Assembly: GCF_032118995.1 (NCBI RefSeq)
Contig: NC_092657.1
Location: 14,490,181-14,554,180, forward strand
Direction of reading: 5' to 3'
DNA length: 64,000 bases
Source: Asterias amurensis
Lineage: Eukaryota; Echinodermata; Asteroidea; Forcipulatida; Asteriidae
The stretch's first letter is position 1, and every line of letters starts with the position of its first letter. Positions 41,991-53,563 of this stretch are shown piece by piece. Under the pieces are notes generated by a model. The model saw only the letters and a list, made by a program, of their open reading frames with translations. It did no database searches and was not told where the DNA came from. The translations under genes and the position numbers were made by a program.

Positions 41991-42969
41991 TTCCAATGGA
42001 CAGTTTAACAAATTGGCAATGTTTATTTTACAATTATTGTGCCATCAACATGTCATCTTTTGTGGAAAATGTATGTCTCGGCGGGAAGGGTTTTTGTGCA
42101 CTCACCAAAATATGTGACACAATTTGTGTGTTCTGAATAAAATTAATAGACAACTTGCTGGCAGAGATTTCGGGATAAGACCGGCGAAATGTGTCTTATC
42201 TGATGAGGTCATGTTACAATCACTACTTTTCTGTAAATTGATTCAAAAGCAATAGCAGAAAAGCATGATGTGTTGCTTTCCAATCACTGGTTTCCCGTAT
42301 AAAATAAAGAATTCTCTTCAAAGTACTTTTGTTTGTTTTTAAAGCTTCCCATGACCAGACGCAATTATATATCAAGGGTTGCTTTACATTTCATACCCCA
42401 TCTCGCCATAATCTTCGCTCTTCTCGAGATCCATTTTTGCTTACCAATCCAAAAAACTTCTGAAAACACATCTCTTCCCTGTTTAAGCGTTTCTCTTTTT
42501 CTAATTTTTTTCGAACATTGTGTATGTAGCTTTTCCGCTAAGATTTTTTTGTTTAATGTGCATTTAAGTTTTTGTAAGCACTGTGATATAGTTTTCTATG
42601 GGGAGCATTTCTAAATACCTGTTTTTCTCAATAGTATTAATGTGGGACCAATGATGGCCTTATCTCGACATTTACCACATTGGACTTATGTGGGAACTCA
42701 GTGCTGAGCCAACGCCGGTAATATAGTGCTGACACAATGTTGGCAGCATTTAAGCTATAAACTATAGCTATCATTGATTTTTTGCATTGGGTTACATTAT
42801 CGGCGAGCTGCCGTGGGCAACTTATGTTGAACTATTTGGTCATACTACGACAATAAGGGGCAATTCATAAAATATAACTGTCCTAACAAAATAGTTACAG
42901 AATTGTTAATATTGTAAAACATGTTTGATGATTGACGTTGACGTTTTGTTTGCATAATCAAGATGCGAA
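41991..42969. other. Intergenic, no gene recognised
   Basis: No gene is supported. 'taccacattggacttatgtg' with 'caatgttggcagcat' near 42670-42750 suggests weak relics of the adjacent satellite. Confidence 0.35.
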
Positions 42970-43660
42970 CCAATCGATCACGCCATTGTTGACCCAACAT
43001 TGATCCAATGTTGGTTTAACGTTGACATAATATGCAAGTTGGGGGTCACGTGGCCTAGAAGTGTGTTTTTGATAATAAAACAATTTGGTTTAATTAAGTT
43101 ATCCGAGGTAAGTTTCTGTACTTTTGTGTTTAATTCGAATGTAAAAAAAATACGAACAACAATAGTCCACGCAAAAATTTGTAATTTAAAAATTTGAATT
43201 AATAATTAAGCAGTTTTTAGCTAAAAACGGAGTAAAACCACGACTAGAAAATTTAGGGATCCTGGTCTACATGAATACAAGACATACAGTGTGTATAGAT
43301 GTATAGACCTTGATAGGTTGTAGTCATGTATTGAGTTACTATATATTCAAGTACCTGTAAATAACAGAGTAGTATTAACTAACACTAATGATAGTTACCT
43401 GAAATAAATAAATAATTAATTAATTAACTAGGTAATTAAAGAGCCATTGTTTCTACATTGTGATTGCAACGATGTTTCTACGTCGGTATTTCAACGTTAT
43501 AACGATTTGCAAATCCAACTATTATTCAACGTTGTTTCAACGTCTAAACTTAGTTGAAACAACGTATAAATGCCGACATTGAAACAACGTTAATTTTCCC
43601 ACGTTGTTTCTACGTCGGCATTTCAACGTTAAAACGATTTGCATATCCAACTATGCTTCA
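42970..43660. repeat. Outlying relics of the CAACGTTG repeat
   Basis: 'ttgacccaacattgatccaa' then 'tgttggtttaacgttg' (42988-43025), and at 43440-43640 two direct copies of 'tttctacgtcgg', 'atttcaacgtt' and 'aacgatttgca' flanking an inverted 'gttgaaacaacg' block. Confidence 0.6.
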
Positions 43661-44647
43661 TGAAAATTCTTGTGCGAAAGGGGTAAATTTTATGCTCTGC
43701 TCTGGAAGCAAATATTCAGTGCTTAACAGAAATGGTGAATTATGCGCTTAAGTCAAGCGAAATGTGTGCTTCCAAGCTCCAACATTATATTCCGCGCTTG
43801 CACTTAAGGCGGAAAATGGTGATCGTAAGCGCAGAGTGTGGTGGTTATAAAAACCATGACATGTTGCTCTATAAGTAGGTTTGGTAAGGCCTATAATTTA
43901 AACGTGTAAAAGTAAAAAATATGACTATGCTTCACTGCGCAGGTAAATATTTGACACTTTACAAGCGCAGATATTATGCGCTTACATAAAGCACACTTCA
44001 CAGCTTCTCGTAATAATAAGAACAATACTAAAAGTCATAATAGTAAAAAAAAAAAAAGAATTAAAAAGGGACAACAGAAAATGACAAAAAGAAAAGGATT
44101 TTAAGGCTGTACCTAACTCGCAAGTCTTAACATTTGAATAAATATTATAGACAAAAGAGCAACGACAAAGAAATATTAACTCATCATATTATTTCACAGT
44201 TGATAGTGCGGTTTGGGACTGAGCAAACTACCGCTGAATGCACTTGACACCAGGAGTCATCTGCCTTACTACCTAAACCGAAACGAGTCCTGAGACCGCA
44301 GCATCCGGAATGATTGTGGTGTTTGATAGTACTTGTCAACGCTGGAATCCGAGCTCTTCTATGTGAATACACACTCGCACATCGAGGACTTTTACCACAG
44401 CGAGGACGTCCACGCTTTGAAAAATTGTGATAAATGCAGCATTATAGCCAGTTTGGACGCCACTGATATATCAAAGCTTGTGGGACTAATCCTCGGTTTA
44501 CGTCATTTACGAGAGGAGTATGTGTGAATTAACACCATTCTGTTGCCGGTTAGCACTCTTGGATTGTTATATCGCCCTCTGTTGATATGACGTTTCCTTC
44601 TTGTAGGTAGTAGAGGCGGCCATTTCTAATTCTAAACTCATTCATGC
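43661..44647. other. Upstream flank of the broken plus-strand gene
   Basis: A 65-codon plus-strand frame at 44333-44527 (ESELFYVNTHSHIEDFYHSE...) has coding-like composition but no recognised domain and ends in a stop, so I do not call it. 'aagcgcagatattatgcgct' near 43960 recurs near 36690. Confidence 0.35.
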
Positions 44648-44797
44648 ATGACGGTAAGCTTATCCGATTTGAGTCGGGTAGCGTGGCCGGTTGCAGCTGT
44701 CATGGGGCACATCATAAACATTGAGTGCATTGCATCCACCAGGACCCTAGAGTCAACCATTCGACCCATGGCAGCTCTCGAGAGAATACAAGAAATG
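44648..44797 (+). pseudogene. Exon X1 of the broken gene (start uncertain)
   Basis: 50 codons ending in a good donor (GAAATG|GTGAGT), phase 0: 'GHIINIECIASTRTLESTIR' and 'MAALERIQEM', likely helical. A possible acceptor ('gccggttgcag') at 44696 offers a shorter version, so the start is open. Confidence 0.45.
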
Positions 44798-45439
44798 GTG
44801 AGTGATCCGAGTGTAAATCAATTTTCATGTACATGTAATCCTTACTGTACTGACTACATCACTATATACAGTCGCTTGAAAACGATTCCTTACACTTTTC
44901 AACAAACACATAGTTAAATGATTTAGGACATTACCAATTTATGTTTATGCATGTGATTAAGAAATAACCCCTACTATTACGTACCCCAGTTAGAATTCCA
45001 CAAGTTCAATCGAACCAAAGTCAATTCGTACACAAGTCAATTCGTACCCGGGTGTACTGATACCCAAGTAAACTCGTACTTGAGTAAATACATTGGTTTG
45101 CTACTGATTCAGAATAGAAAAAAAAAACATCCCTAAACGGTCAAACGGTTAACGGATGACATTACTCTACTAGAAGCAACTAGTAATATTTGTGTCAATT
45201 ATTTGGTGAGGGTGTTATGACACGGTCGCACTAAATACGGACAACTCACGACTCCTCACGACAACTCACGACAACAAATTCTTATCTTCAAGTACGCGCT
45301 AATCATCCAATCAGATTGGCAGAATGGAGTGGTGATAAAAACCTATATTGCACGGCTAGTATCAATACCTTCGGCCTCGTTGGATATGGGACGCAGAAGC
45401 GCTATATTTTTCCGTATTCCACTCGCGCTTGTGTGATAA
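44798..45439. other. Intron X1-X2, left part
   Basis: Contains three close copies of 'agtcaattcgtac'-type text at 45010-45075 and a 'ccaatcagattggc' palindrome near 45308. No exon recognised. Confidence 0.4.
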
Positions 45440-46000
45440 CTTATATTAAATGCACTTTAACAGACCATTTGAACGTAAGTCAACCATTAAATATGTACCC
45501 AAGAGTCATATGCATCGAAATCACCTTGAAACTGTTGAATAAATTGTATGTGTAACTGTAAAAAAGGTGTTTTTACCCCGAATTTACTAACGAACGGAAA
45601 TATTCGCCATTTTGTATTTCGACGTACTTTTTAGCTGCTGATTTGTTCTTTCTTATTAATAACTAAGCCGCCACTGTGTAATTCGGAGTTAAAAGGGGAA
45701 ACTGAAGAATAATATTGTTTTAAACTCCTTGAAAGACATGTTTAACAAGAGTAAATACTCATCTTGCATATTGTATCACCCTTGCGGTATAATATAATCG
45801 TCCAAGAGCGTTGAAAGACAACATGGCGGTTATTGCCGTTCGTTACTAAACTCGGGGTCACAAACACCTTTTTTACAGTTACAAATACAATTGTTTCCAC
45901 AGTTTGAAAGTGATTTGGGTGCATATGACTCTTGTGCATATAAATTTATTTAATGGTTGACTTCTGTTAAAATGTTATGTTAAAGTGCACTTAAGTGCGA
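45440..46000. mobile_element. Long inverted-repeat element in the X1-X2 intron
   Basis: 'gcactttaaca', 'gtcaaccattaaat', 'aagagtcatatgca', 'taactgtaaaaaaggtgttt' and 'taacgaacgg' on the left are mirrored on the right between about 45825 and 46000. The arms are about 150 bp and diverged, with a spacer of about 220 bp. No transposase. Confidence 0.65.
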
Positions 46001-46085
46001 CCCTTATGACATGTTCCACTAAACCGATCGACTTTTGTTCGATGAATAACGTATATGTTACATAATTTGTATGTCTTCTTTCTAG

Positions 46086-46167
46086 TATGAAGAAGGGGAA
46101 AGCGTGATGGCACTGTGACCTCCAGACTCGTCATGGTATCCAGCTGTAATCACCTCCATAACCACAG
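46086..46167 (+). pseudogene. Exon X2, first half of a Tudor-like domain
   Basis: 82 bases between 'tcttctttctag' and CCACAG|GTATTT, phase 0 in and 1 out: YEEGESVMAL, then TGA where a Trp would fit, then 'PPDSSWYPAVITSITT'. The G-x-x-V-x-A ... W-Y-x-A-V-x-x-I pattern is typical of Tudor-type domains, which bind methylated residues in known members. Confidence 0.5.
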
Positions 46168-46338
46168 GTATTTAAACAAGTATCATTACTTTTGTACTGT
46201 GGACACAAGCAATTACAGTTCCTCCGTCTATTGTGATCCACATCACGTGAAGAGCACGTTTTAAAGATAGCACAGATTGTATGTTTCCCCCAAATGAAAT
46301 ACATATAATTAATAAACCGTTTGCCTTTCTTTTTTTAG

Positions 46339-46409
46339 GGAAGTCACTAATCAAGTATTGTGTGCGTTACAAGTTATATGGCATCACACGCTCCTTATTT
46401 GAGCACCAG
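46339..46409 (+). pseudogene. Exon X3, second half of the Tudor-like domain
   Basis: 71 bases between 'cttttttttag'-type acceptor and CACCAG|GTGAGT, phase 1 in and 0 out: 'KSLIKYCVRYKLYGITRSLF' then EHQ. A strand-turn-strand (CVRYKLYG) after the W-Y-P-A-V exon fits the latter part of a Tudor barrel. Confidence 0.5.
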
Positions 46410-46677
46410 GTGAGTAAATGATGATTTCATGTATTGATTCCATCGATGTGAATTTAATAACATGTTATGTTTCTTTATAATATATTATGTTCTGTACAAT
46501 TGAGACGTTTTTCCAAGGTTTACGTGTTGAGGCAAACAAATGTCCTCTCTAAATGTAACAGAGTGCAAAACCACTTGCTGTTTACGGCAAGCGACTAGCT
46601 TTATAGTAAAAGCTGCATAGTAACCAATCCGTGCCACCCCCCCCCCCCCCATGGGTAATACTGTTTGAAAGGATGCT

Positions 46678-47068
46678 TTAAAGGAACACTTGCCTTGGAT
46701 CGGTCGAGTTGGTCTTTGAAAAGCGTCCCGTAACCGTTTGTTATAAAATCGATATGGTTAGAAAGATGTTGTAAAAGTAGAATACAAATATCAACACAAA
46801 TATGCCTCGAAATTGCGTTGTTTTCGTTTTATCTCGTCGACAAACACGGTCGGCCATTTATGGGAGTCAAAACTTTGACTCCCATAAATGGCCGACCGTG
46901 TTCGTTCGCGACGTAAATTGAAAACCGTGCAATTTTGAGTGATACTTGTGTGGATCATTATATTCTACTTTTAAAACATCTTTCCAAGCATATGCATTTC
47001 ATAATATAACGGTTATAAACGCTTTTCATAGACCAACTCGACCGATCCAAGGCAACGTGTTCCTTTAA
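46678..47068. mobile_element. TTAA foldback miniature element, family C, well preserved
   Basis: The ends 'ttaaaggaacacttgccttg' and 'caaggcaacgtgttccttta' are inverted copies, the arms pair over nearly their whole length, and the centre is a 42-base palindrome around 'gggagtcaaaactttgactc'. Homologous to 1010-1403. It lies in the intron between X3 and X4. Confidence 0.8.
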
Positions 47069-47240
47069 GTTCTGACTAGCTTTAGTGGTAATGTATTTTT
47101 TGCCTGTAATTTAAGGGCACGCTGATCCACTTAACCGTATATATTTAATTCGTGTCATAATCCTAATCATATCTCAGTGGTGTTAATTATGTCATTTATC
47201 TTTTCCTTGCTAGCTGGCCCATCAAACATCGGGTTTTCAG

Positions 47241-47259
47241 TCTGATACTTTAAGGTCTG
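47241..47259 (+). pseudogene. Start of exon X4, cut by the Ty3-type insertion
   Basis: After 'gggttttcag' the frame reads SDTLRS in phase 0, then the LTR element begins. The exon resumes after the element as 'VNPNTNCRDDDDPQA'. A diverged second copy of the same unit follows at about 53772. Confidence 0.5.
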
Positions 47260-47411
47260 TGTAGTATTTTATACTGTGAGTCCAGAAACATTGTATAGCG
47301 CCCTCTTCTGTTTGTATTGTGTTCTATATTAAAAGACCTCGTGTGAGCGTCGTTGGTGCCAGGTAGCCATGTTTGTAGGACTTGTTTGTGTCGTCTCCCC
47401 AATATATTACA
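47260..47411 (+). repeat. 5' LTR of the Ty3-type fossil
   Basis: 152 bp, TG...CA, with 'tatattaaaagacctc' in its middle. It is followed directly by 'atggcgacgaggatggga', the place of a primer-binding site; the cognate tRNA is not assigned. Confidence 0.9.
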
Positions 47412-47579
47412 ATGGCGACGAGGATGGGATTCTAGAGACATCTACGAGTTGAAAAAACACAATGGCAGGAATTATAGGAGAGATCGGAGAACAGTTTTTC
47501 ATTGCCAACGCGATCAAGCAGGACCGGCGGTGAGTGTGTTTCTCACAGTGATATGACCCAAATCCTACACTTTACTGAA

Positions 47580-48150
47580 GTTCATGGTGTCCCCAGACAA
47601 GGTTAGCGAGAAATCTCTGGAAGAGTTAAATAAAATTATTCGTAATCATTACTCTCCTCAACCTCTCATCATTGCTGAAAGGTACAAGTTTCATAAAAGA
47701 GAACAAAAATCCGGGGAATCCGTCAACGAATATGTGGTTGAACTAAAAAGACTGGCAAATACATGTCAGTTTGGCACATTTTTAAATGATGCTTTACGGG
47801 ACCGTTTAGTATGCGGGATGCTTAACACACAAAGCCACAAGAAGCTGTTGGCGGAAAAATAAGTTACCTTAGTTAGAGCAGTGCAACTAGCAGTGGCTTA
47901 TGAAATGGCAAATAATCAAGCACAGGAATTTCAGCCACGCTCCATCATGGATTCGACTGAAGCTTCAGTTCGAAATGTTGAAACGACCAAGAAACCCTAC
48001 CGGAAACAGGGCACTATACTCCACGTAAACACAACAATGGTGAAAAGTCTACAGCTGCCGCAGGCAGGACGACAAACAAGGACAGTTGCTGTTACCGCTG
48101 TCTCGAGCAGCAAAGTCCACGGGAATGCCCATACATCAAGGCTACATGCT
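47580..48150 (+). pseudogene. Gag relic of the Ty3-type fossil
   Basis: Text such as 'IIAERYKFHKREQKSGESVN' and 'EYVVELKRLANTCQFG' matches the retrotransposon gag core of Ty3-type elements. It is broken, and its end is displaced by the nested DNA transposon. Confidence 0.75.
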
Positions 48151-48154
48151 ACTA

Positions 48155-49176
48155 CAGGGTGTCTCAAAAAAAAGGTAATCCTACTTTAAAGGGTTTTTAT
48201 GGCCAGACTATTATGTTTACCAGCAGAAAGTATGGCATCATCTTAAAGCTGAAACCTTGTGCTTTCCAATGATACATTTGGTTACATTCCAGGGTCATGC
48301 ATCAGAGAGCACCATTGTCTTGAAAATGTGGTGCAAAAATGCAGTTGGTTCACTTTTAAACCCTTGTCATTCTGGCCTTCAGACAGAGTGTAAACCTCAG
48401 GTTGTCACAATGGTTCAGCTAACGGCAGAACAGAGAACATTTGTGGTCAAGAAATGGTTTGCAACCAGAACTTTTTGCAGGCTACACAGGATGAATTTGG
48501 AGAAGCATTCCCAGATCGAGAACCACCAGCAAAGAAACAATCTGGGCCAATGTGAGAAAGTATGAAGCACATCAGGAACCAACCTCAATCGCAACAAAGG
48601 AAGTTCAAGAAGGCCAAGGACAGCGAGATCTCAGGAAAAAAATCGCTATCCTACGACAGCAACTGATTGACCACCCACGGGAGACAAGTGCAAGACGGAA
48701 TGGTGTTGGACTGAGCCACACCACTTTTAATCGGATCACTCATCTGGACCTTCACTTCCATCTGTTCCACATCTTCACATCCGTCATGAACTTCTGCTTC
48801 CTGATCTTGCAAGAAGACATACTTTCTGTGAGTGGCTTCTTGAGCGGTGTGAGAGAGATCCCAGCAAACTTCTGGTTTCATACCTTTTCTTGGCCACTCT
48901 GCTGTTATTAGCTGAACCGTTTGTGACAACCCGAGGTTTACACTCTGTCTGAAGGCCAAAATGACATGGGTTCAAAAGTGAACCAACTGCATTTTTGCAC
49001 CACATTTTCAAGACAATGGTGCTCGCTGATGCGTGACCATTGAATGTAACCAAATGTGTCATTGGAAAGCACAAGTTTTCAGCTTTAAGATGATGCCATG
49101 CTTTCTGCTGGTAAACATAATAGTCTGGCCATAAAAACCCTTTAAAGTAGGATTACCTTTTTTTTGAGACACCCTG
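48155..49176. mobile_element. Mariner-superfamily element with ~270 bp inverted repeats, inside the Ty3-type fossil
   Basis: The ends are CAGGGTGTCTCAAAAAAA and its inverted copy, flanked by TA, the target of Tc1/mariner elements. The inverted repeats run about 270 bp with roughly 5% difference. On the plus strand past the left repeat, 'LTAEQRTFVVKKWFATR' and 'REPPAKKTIWANVRKYEAH' in shifting frames give the N-terminal helix-turn-helix of a transposase class common in arthropods and other invertebrates (DUF4817-like). The DDE catalytic part is absent: the right side repeats the left end in reverse. It is a 1.02 kb non-autonomous derivative. Confidence 0.8.
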
Positions 49177-49329
49177 TACTGTCAAAAAGTAGGGCACATA
49201 GCGAAAGCTTTCAGGAAGAAACAAGCTAAACAAGCCAAGGGGAGTAACCGAAATTATGTGAAGCAGATACAAGATGGTGACGATTCATCAGATGATGTAG
49301 ATTATGTGGTCTACACAATCAGCTCGTGT

Positions 49330-50370
49330 GCTCATTAAAACAAGGCATTATTTTAATGGTGGACTTAGCGGGTTCTCTAGTGCAGATGGAGTTAGACACA
49401 AGAGCCGCTGTATCAATTGTCTCGGAAAAGACATATCACACTCAGCTGTCATCATGGCCATTGGAGAGTTCATTGGTGAAACTGAAAACGTACGGTGGAG
49501 AACCAATCCAAGTACTCGGAAAAATTGACTCTGCCGGTCAAGTACGAGAACCAGTCCCACACCCTGCTGCCACTGTATGTTGTGGTGGGGGACAAGCCAG
49601 CGTTGTTTGGACGAGACTGGTTAGCAAATATGCAAATCGATTGGAAACGTATATTCAAGGTGCAACAGACCGCTTAACCATCACCGGACACTGGAACACA
49701 ATGTACACCAGCCAAGGACATCACAGGGATAAAGGAACAGTATGCAACTGTTTTCAGTAATAAGAGTGGGCCTATCAAAGAATTTGCTGCCAATCCGGTG
49801 TTCTGCAAAGCACGCCCAGTACCGTATTCACTCAAGGCAAAGGTGAAGCAAGAACTTCAGCGTTTACAAGATGAAGGAATCATCACAAAGGTTAATCGCA
49901 GTGACTGGGCTTCACCTATTGTACCAGTGTCCAAACCAGATGGAAGTCTACGCTTGTGTGGAGACTATAAGGTTTCAGTAAACAAACTGTTAGATACTAA
50001 GCAGTATACCTTACCAAATGCTGGAGACTTGTTCGCTACCTTAGAAGGGGGGGGGGAGTTTTTTTCAAAGATTTATCTCTCACATGCATACTTACAACTC
50101 GAGTTGCAGGCCGAGTCAATAAAGTATTTAACCATAAATACACACAAGGGGCTGTTTGAATACAACAGATTGCCCTTGGGGTGTCTTCTGCTCCTGGTAT
50201 TTTCCAGGGAGTTAATGGATCAAATTGTGTTGGCTATGGAAGGGGTTTGTTGTTATTTGGACGACATACTCATCTCTGCACCGTCCAAACAGAGCCATAG
50301 CAAAATTTTGAGCGAAGTCCTCAAGCGTTTGGAAAGGTATGTTGTGCAGGTTAAGAGCCAAAAATGTAAG
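49330..50370 (+). pseudogene. Protease and reverse transcriptase relic of the Ty3-type fossil
   Basis: The protease-like 'LDTRAAVSIVSE' is followed by reverse transcriptase landmarks: 'GIITKVNRSDWASPIVPVSK', 'LRLCGDYK', 'YNRLPLG' and YLDDILIS. This is the standard Ty3-type order. It is broken in several places. Confidence 0.85.
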
Positions 50371-50509
50371 TGAGGTAAACATTCTGTAGAATACCTAGGT
50401 CATGTAGTTGATGCTGAGGGTATTCACCCTACTACTGAAAAGCTTGAAGCAATCAGTGAGGCACCTAGTCCGACAAATGTAACTGAGCTTAGGTCATTCC
50501 TAGGGCTTT

Positions 50510-50965
50510 TGAATTATTATGGGAAATTTATTCCAAATGCTTCAACAGTGCTTCACCCTCTAAATGAGCTGCTGCGGAAAGAGATTCCATGGAAATGGAC
50601 AGAGGATTGCGAGAAAGCATACAAGGCTAGAAAATCCCAATTAATGGAAAGTACGTTGTTGGTACACTATGATGTGCTTCGTGAACTCCGATTAGCATGT
50701 GATGCTTCAGCGTATGGTATCGGAGCGGTGATTTATCATGTCATGCCAGATGGCCAAACAAAAAAAACAAGTGGCATTTGCATCGCGCACATTGTCGGCA
50801 AGCGAACGAAACTATGCCCAAATAGATCGTGAAGCAATGTCACTTATATATGGAGTTAAGAAATTCCACAAGTATCTCATTGGTCGTAAGTTTACATTGA
50901 TAACTGATCACAAACCATTGACCACGATTTTTAATCCAGAGTCAGCTATTCCAACTGTAGCGGAA
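50510..50965 (+). pseudogene. Connection/RNase H relic of the Ty3-type fossil
   Basis: 'LNYYGKFIPNASTVLHPLNE', 'LACDASAYGIGAVI', 'ASRTLSASERNYAQIDREAM' and 'FTLITDHKPLTTIF' match the thumb/connection and RNase H of Ty3-type elements. The last part (MHRWAIILSAYTYDIEF) lies beyond the nested insertion at 53129. Confidence 0.85.
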
Positions 50966-51429
50966 ATGCATGTGACGGACATGTGACTGTTTAGTGTAGT
51001 CCATGTGTTTGCATGTGCTTGCTGTGTGGCTGGGCGATCGATGCAAGTGGGCGGAGCTTAAGCGCTTGCAGTGACTCAGGCCGGCATGGTACGCGTGCGC
51101 AGTGATCAGGTTAGCGGGGTGCGCGTGCGCAGTTAGCGACCTAGGACCGCATGTGTGTAGAGGCATGGCACCGGGGGTTAGCGGGGAGCGCATCACGGGT
51201 CAGTGTGTTTAGTGGAATGACTCGAGCAAGACGTCCGTATCTAGTATAGTGTTTTCATGGTGTAGTGAGACCATCGTTTATCAAGAGTACGTGTACTGGG
51301 TGATTGTCTTTGGATTAGGGTTCAGTGACAACTTAAGGTCTTAGTCATGTTATGGTTTTTAAGAGTCTGTTTGGCGGTGCTGTCGACGTTGGCGATAGAC
51401 GATTGTAAGTTTGATTTGATTGCAGTTAT

Positions 51430-51570
51430 CGGAGATATCTTGTATCCTTGCATTTTATTTGATAGGCCAGGGGTCTCATACACGAGTTTATCCTTGCATT
51501 TTATGTGATAGGCCAGGGGTCTTAAACGTGGTTATCTTTGTATTATTATATGATAGGCCAGGGGTCTACG
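51430..51570. repeat. Three ~50 bp direct repeats in the insertion
   Basis: 'tccttgcattttatttgata' then 'ggccaggggtct' occurs three times with small changes (near 51439, 51492 and 51536). Confidence 0.8.
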
Positions 51571-51619
51571 GAATTGTTATTGCAATAAGTTGTTGAGTAT
51601 CTCTGGGTGTATGTCCATG

Positions 51620-51840
51620 TAATTGTGTTTATGTGACACGCTAGTCGAGTGTATAGTTTCCAGTCACAAATGCTTTGGCTTGTGACAAGATAAAGAACAC
51701 CTTCTAGTAGTTTAAGAATTAAGTTAGGCTGTGATTGTGTTTATGCGACACGCTAGTTGAGTTTATAGTTTCCGGTCGCAAATGCTTTGGCTTGTGACCA
51801 GGTAAAGAACACCTTCTGGTAGTTTAGGAATTAAGCTGGG
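51620..51840. repeat. Two ~120 bp direct repeats in the insertion
   Basis: 'gtgtttatgtgacacgctag', 'tatagtttcc', 'aaatgctttggcttgtgac' and 'taaagaacaccttct' occur twice, ending 'aggaattaagctggg' in the second. Confidence 0.85.
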
Positions 51841-52084
51841 TTTTCGTGGTTATTGTACTGCACTAGGAACGTGTAGAGGCACACTGTAAAAGCTTTTGGC
51901 TTGCAGTAAGTGTGAACACAGTTCGGGAAGTGTGGTTTGGTGTGGTTATTTTCGGGTATTTGTTGTTTTCTTGTACCGGTTGTTGTACCCGATATTTATA
52001 TTTTGTTGTACCCGATATCTCCGTGGGCAGTGGAGACCTTTTTGGGGGACACACTGTGATCAGTTGCACAAATATAAGGGTTTC

Positions 52085-52725
52085 AAATATATAAAGTAAA
52101 AGTAAAGGGAGGTTTACAGGATTACAAATATATAAAGTAAAAGTAAAGAGAGGGTTAAATGATTACAAAGTAAGTGTCATCAGGTTAAAAAGTGAGCGTC
52201 ATCGGGTTACAGGGTTACTTTGGATATAGCAAAGGGTTACTTGGAGTTACTTTGGATATAGCAAAGGGTTACTTGGAGTTACTTTGGATATAGCAAAGGG
52301 TTACCTGGAGTTAAAATGGATGTAGCTAATGGTTACTTGTGGTTACTTTGGATGTATCAGAGGGTTACTTGGAGTTACTTTGGATGTAGCAGAGGGTTAC
52401 TTGGGGTTACATTAGAGGAAGGGACAAATATATAAAGTAAAAGTAAAGAGAGGGTTAAATGATTACAAAGTAAGTGTCATCAGGTTAAAAAGTGAGCGTC
52501 ATCGGGTTACAGGGTTACTTTGGATATAGCAAAGGGTTACTTGGAGTTACTTTGGATATAGCAAAGGGTTACTTGGAGTTACTTTGGATATAGGAAAGGG
52601 TTACTTGGAGTTAAAATGGATGTAGCTAATGGTTACTTGTGGTTACTTTGGATGTATCAGAGGGTTACTTGGAGTTACTTTGGATGTAGCAGAGGGTTAC
52701 TTGGGGTTACATTAGAGGAAGGGTA
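52085..52725. repeat. Nested tandem repeats in the insertion
   Basis: Two ~312 bp copies (about 52113-52423 and 52425-52736) start 'caaatatataaagtaaaagt' and are almost identical. Within each, 'gttactttggatatagcaaa' then 'gggttacttgga' repeats five to seven times with period about 30. Confidence 0.9.
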
Positions 52726-53563
52726 TGTGTATTCATTGGGTATGTTGTAGTACGGATTTAATGTTTTGTTGAGATGTATATTCCTTGACCCTAAGAGAAA
52801 GGTGCTTAATAAACGAATCCCTGCCCAATTATGTATATGATTTGATTGAATATTGATTTGTGCAGTAAAGGATCTAGCGATCAGTTTTACCGACAGCCAA
52901 TTTGTCAAGGTTTCTCTGCTTACGTGTAACTTGTGTTTGTATACCTAACATAATTGGACTGATCATTACGCAATCGGCGGTATATTTCCTCCAAAACGTA
53001 CCTCGTCTCACAGCCTCAAGACCCCTCGATGGTCTTTAAGTCTGGAGAATAGTTACGCCAAGGATCAAATTGCAATTTGCCTGTAATAATTTGCAATTGC
53101 CCGCCACACAACTTTGGCTGATGCACGCATGCATCGTTGGGCAATCATATTATCTGCCTACACCTATGACATTGAGTTCAAAAGGTCAGGGGATCATGAA
53201 ACGCGGATGCGTTATCTAGGTTACATATAAAAGTGGATCATACCACTCATGAGGAAGTAAAGTATTTCTCATACTTAGACGAGTTACCAGTCACTGCTAA
53301 GGATATTAGTAGAGCTACACCATATTAATGTTGTTTAGTTTTCAAATGGTTTAATAGCAAAGTACATGTACTACTTTACATTGCATGTAACTGATGTAAA
53401 CATTACATGCATTCCATTGGCTAAAGCAAAAACAACAAACAGCTAACTATATTGCTGATTTTCATTCAGCAGGTTTTTTCTCAATAGGTTTCAACCAAGG
53501 CTTTTAGTTAAATAAGCCTGTGTCATTGTAAAATGGGTTAAAATTCATTTAAGGGGGAAGGAG

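Larger units (their letters stand above)
50971..53128. mobile_element. Unclassified 2.16 kb insertion within the Ty3-type fossil
   Basis: The RNase H relic is interrupted precisely, with ATGCA on both sides (50966-50970 and 53129-53133), a 5-bp target-site duplication. The insert starts TGTGACGGACATGTGACTG and ends 'ctgatgcacgc', without clear inverted ends. It contains three sets of direct repeats, an AATAAA near 52810 and no open frame with domain content. A solo LTR of an unrelated element would fit the TSD and the AATAAA, but the right end does not read CA, so the class is open. Confidence 0.6.

Noticed and set aside
42333-42614. A hydrophobic 93-codon frame as a membrane protein
   Set aside because: T-rich DNA gives Phe/Leu-rich text in any frame. 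There is no splice context or family resemblance.
44333-44527. A 65-codon plus-strand frame as an extra exon of the broken gene
   Set aside because: Composition is coding-like, but there is no domain, no convincing splice border in the needed phase, and it ends in a stop.
51430-52736. CRISPR array
   Set aside because: The repeats are direct tandem units without unique spacers, in a eukaryotic context inside a retroelement fossil.
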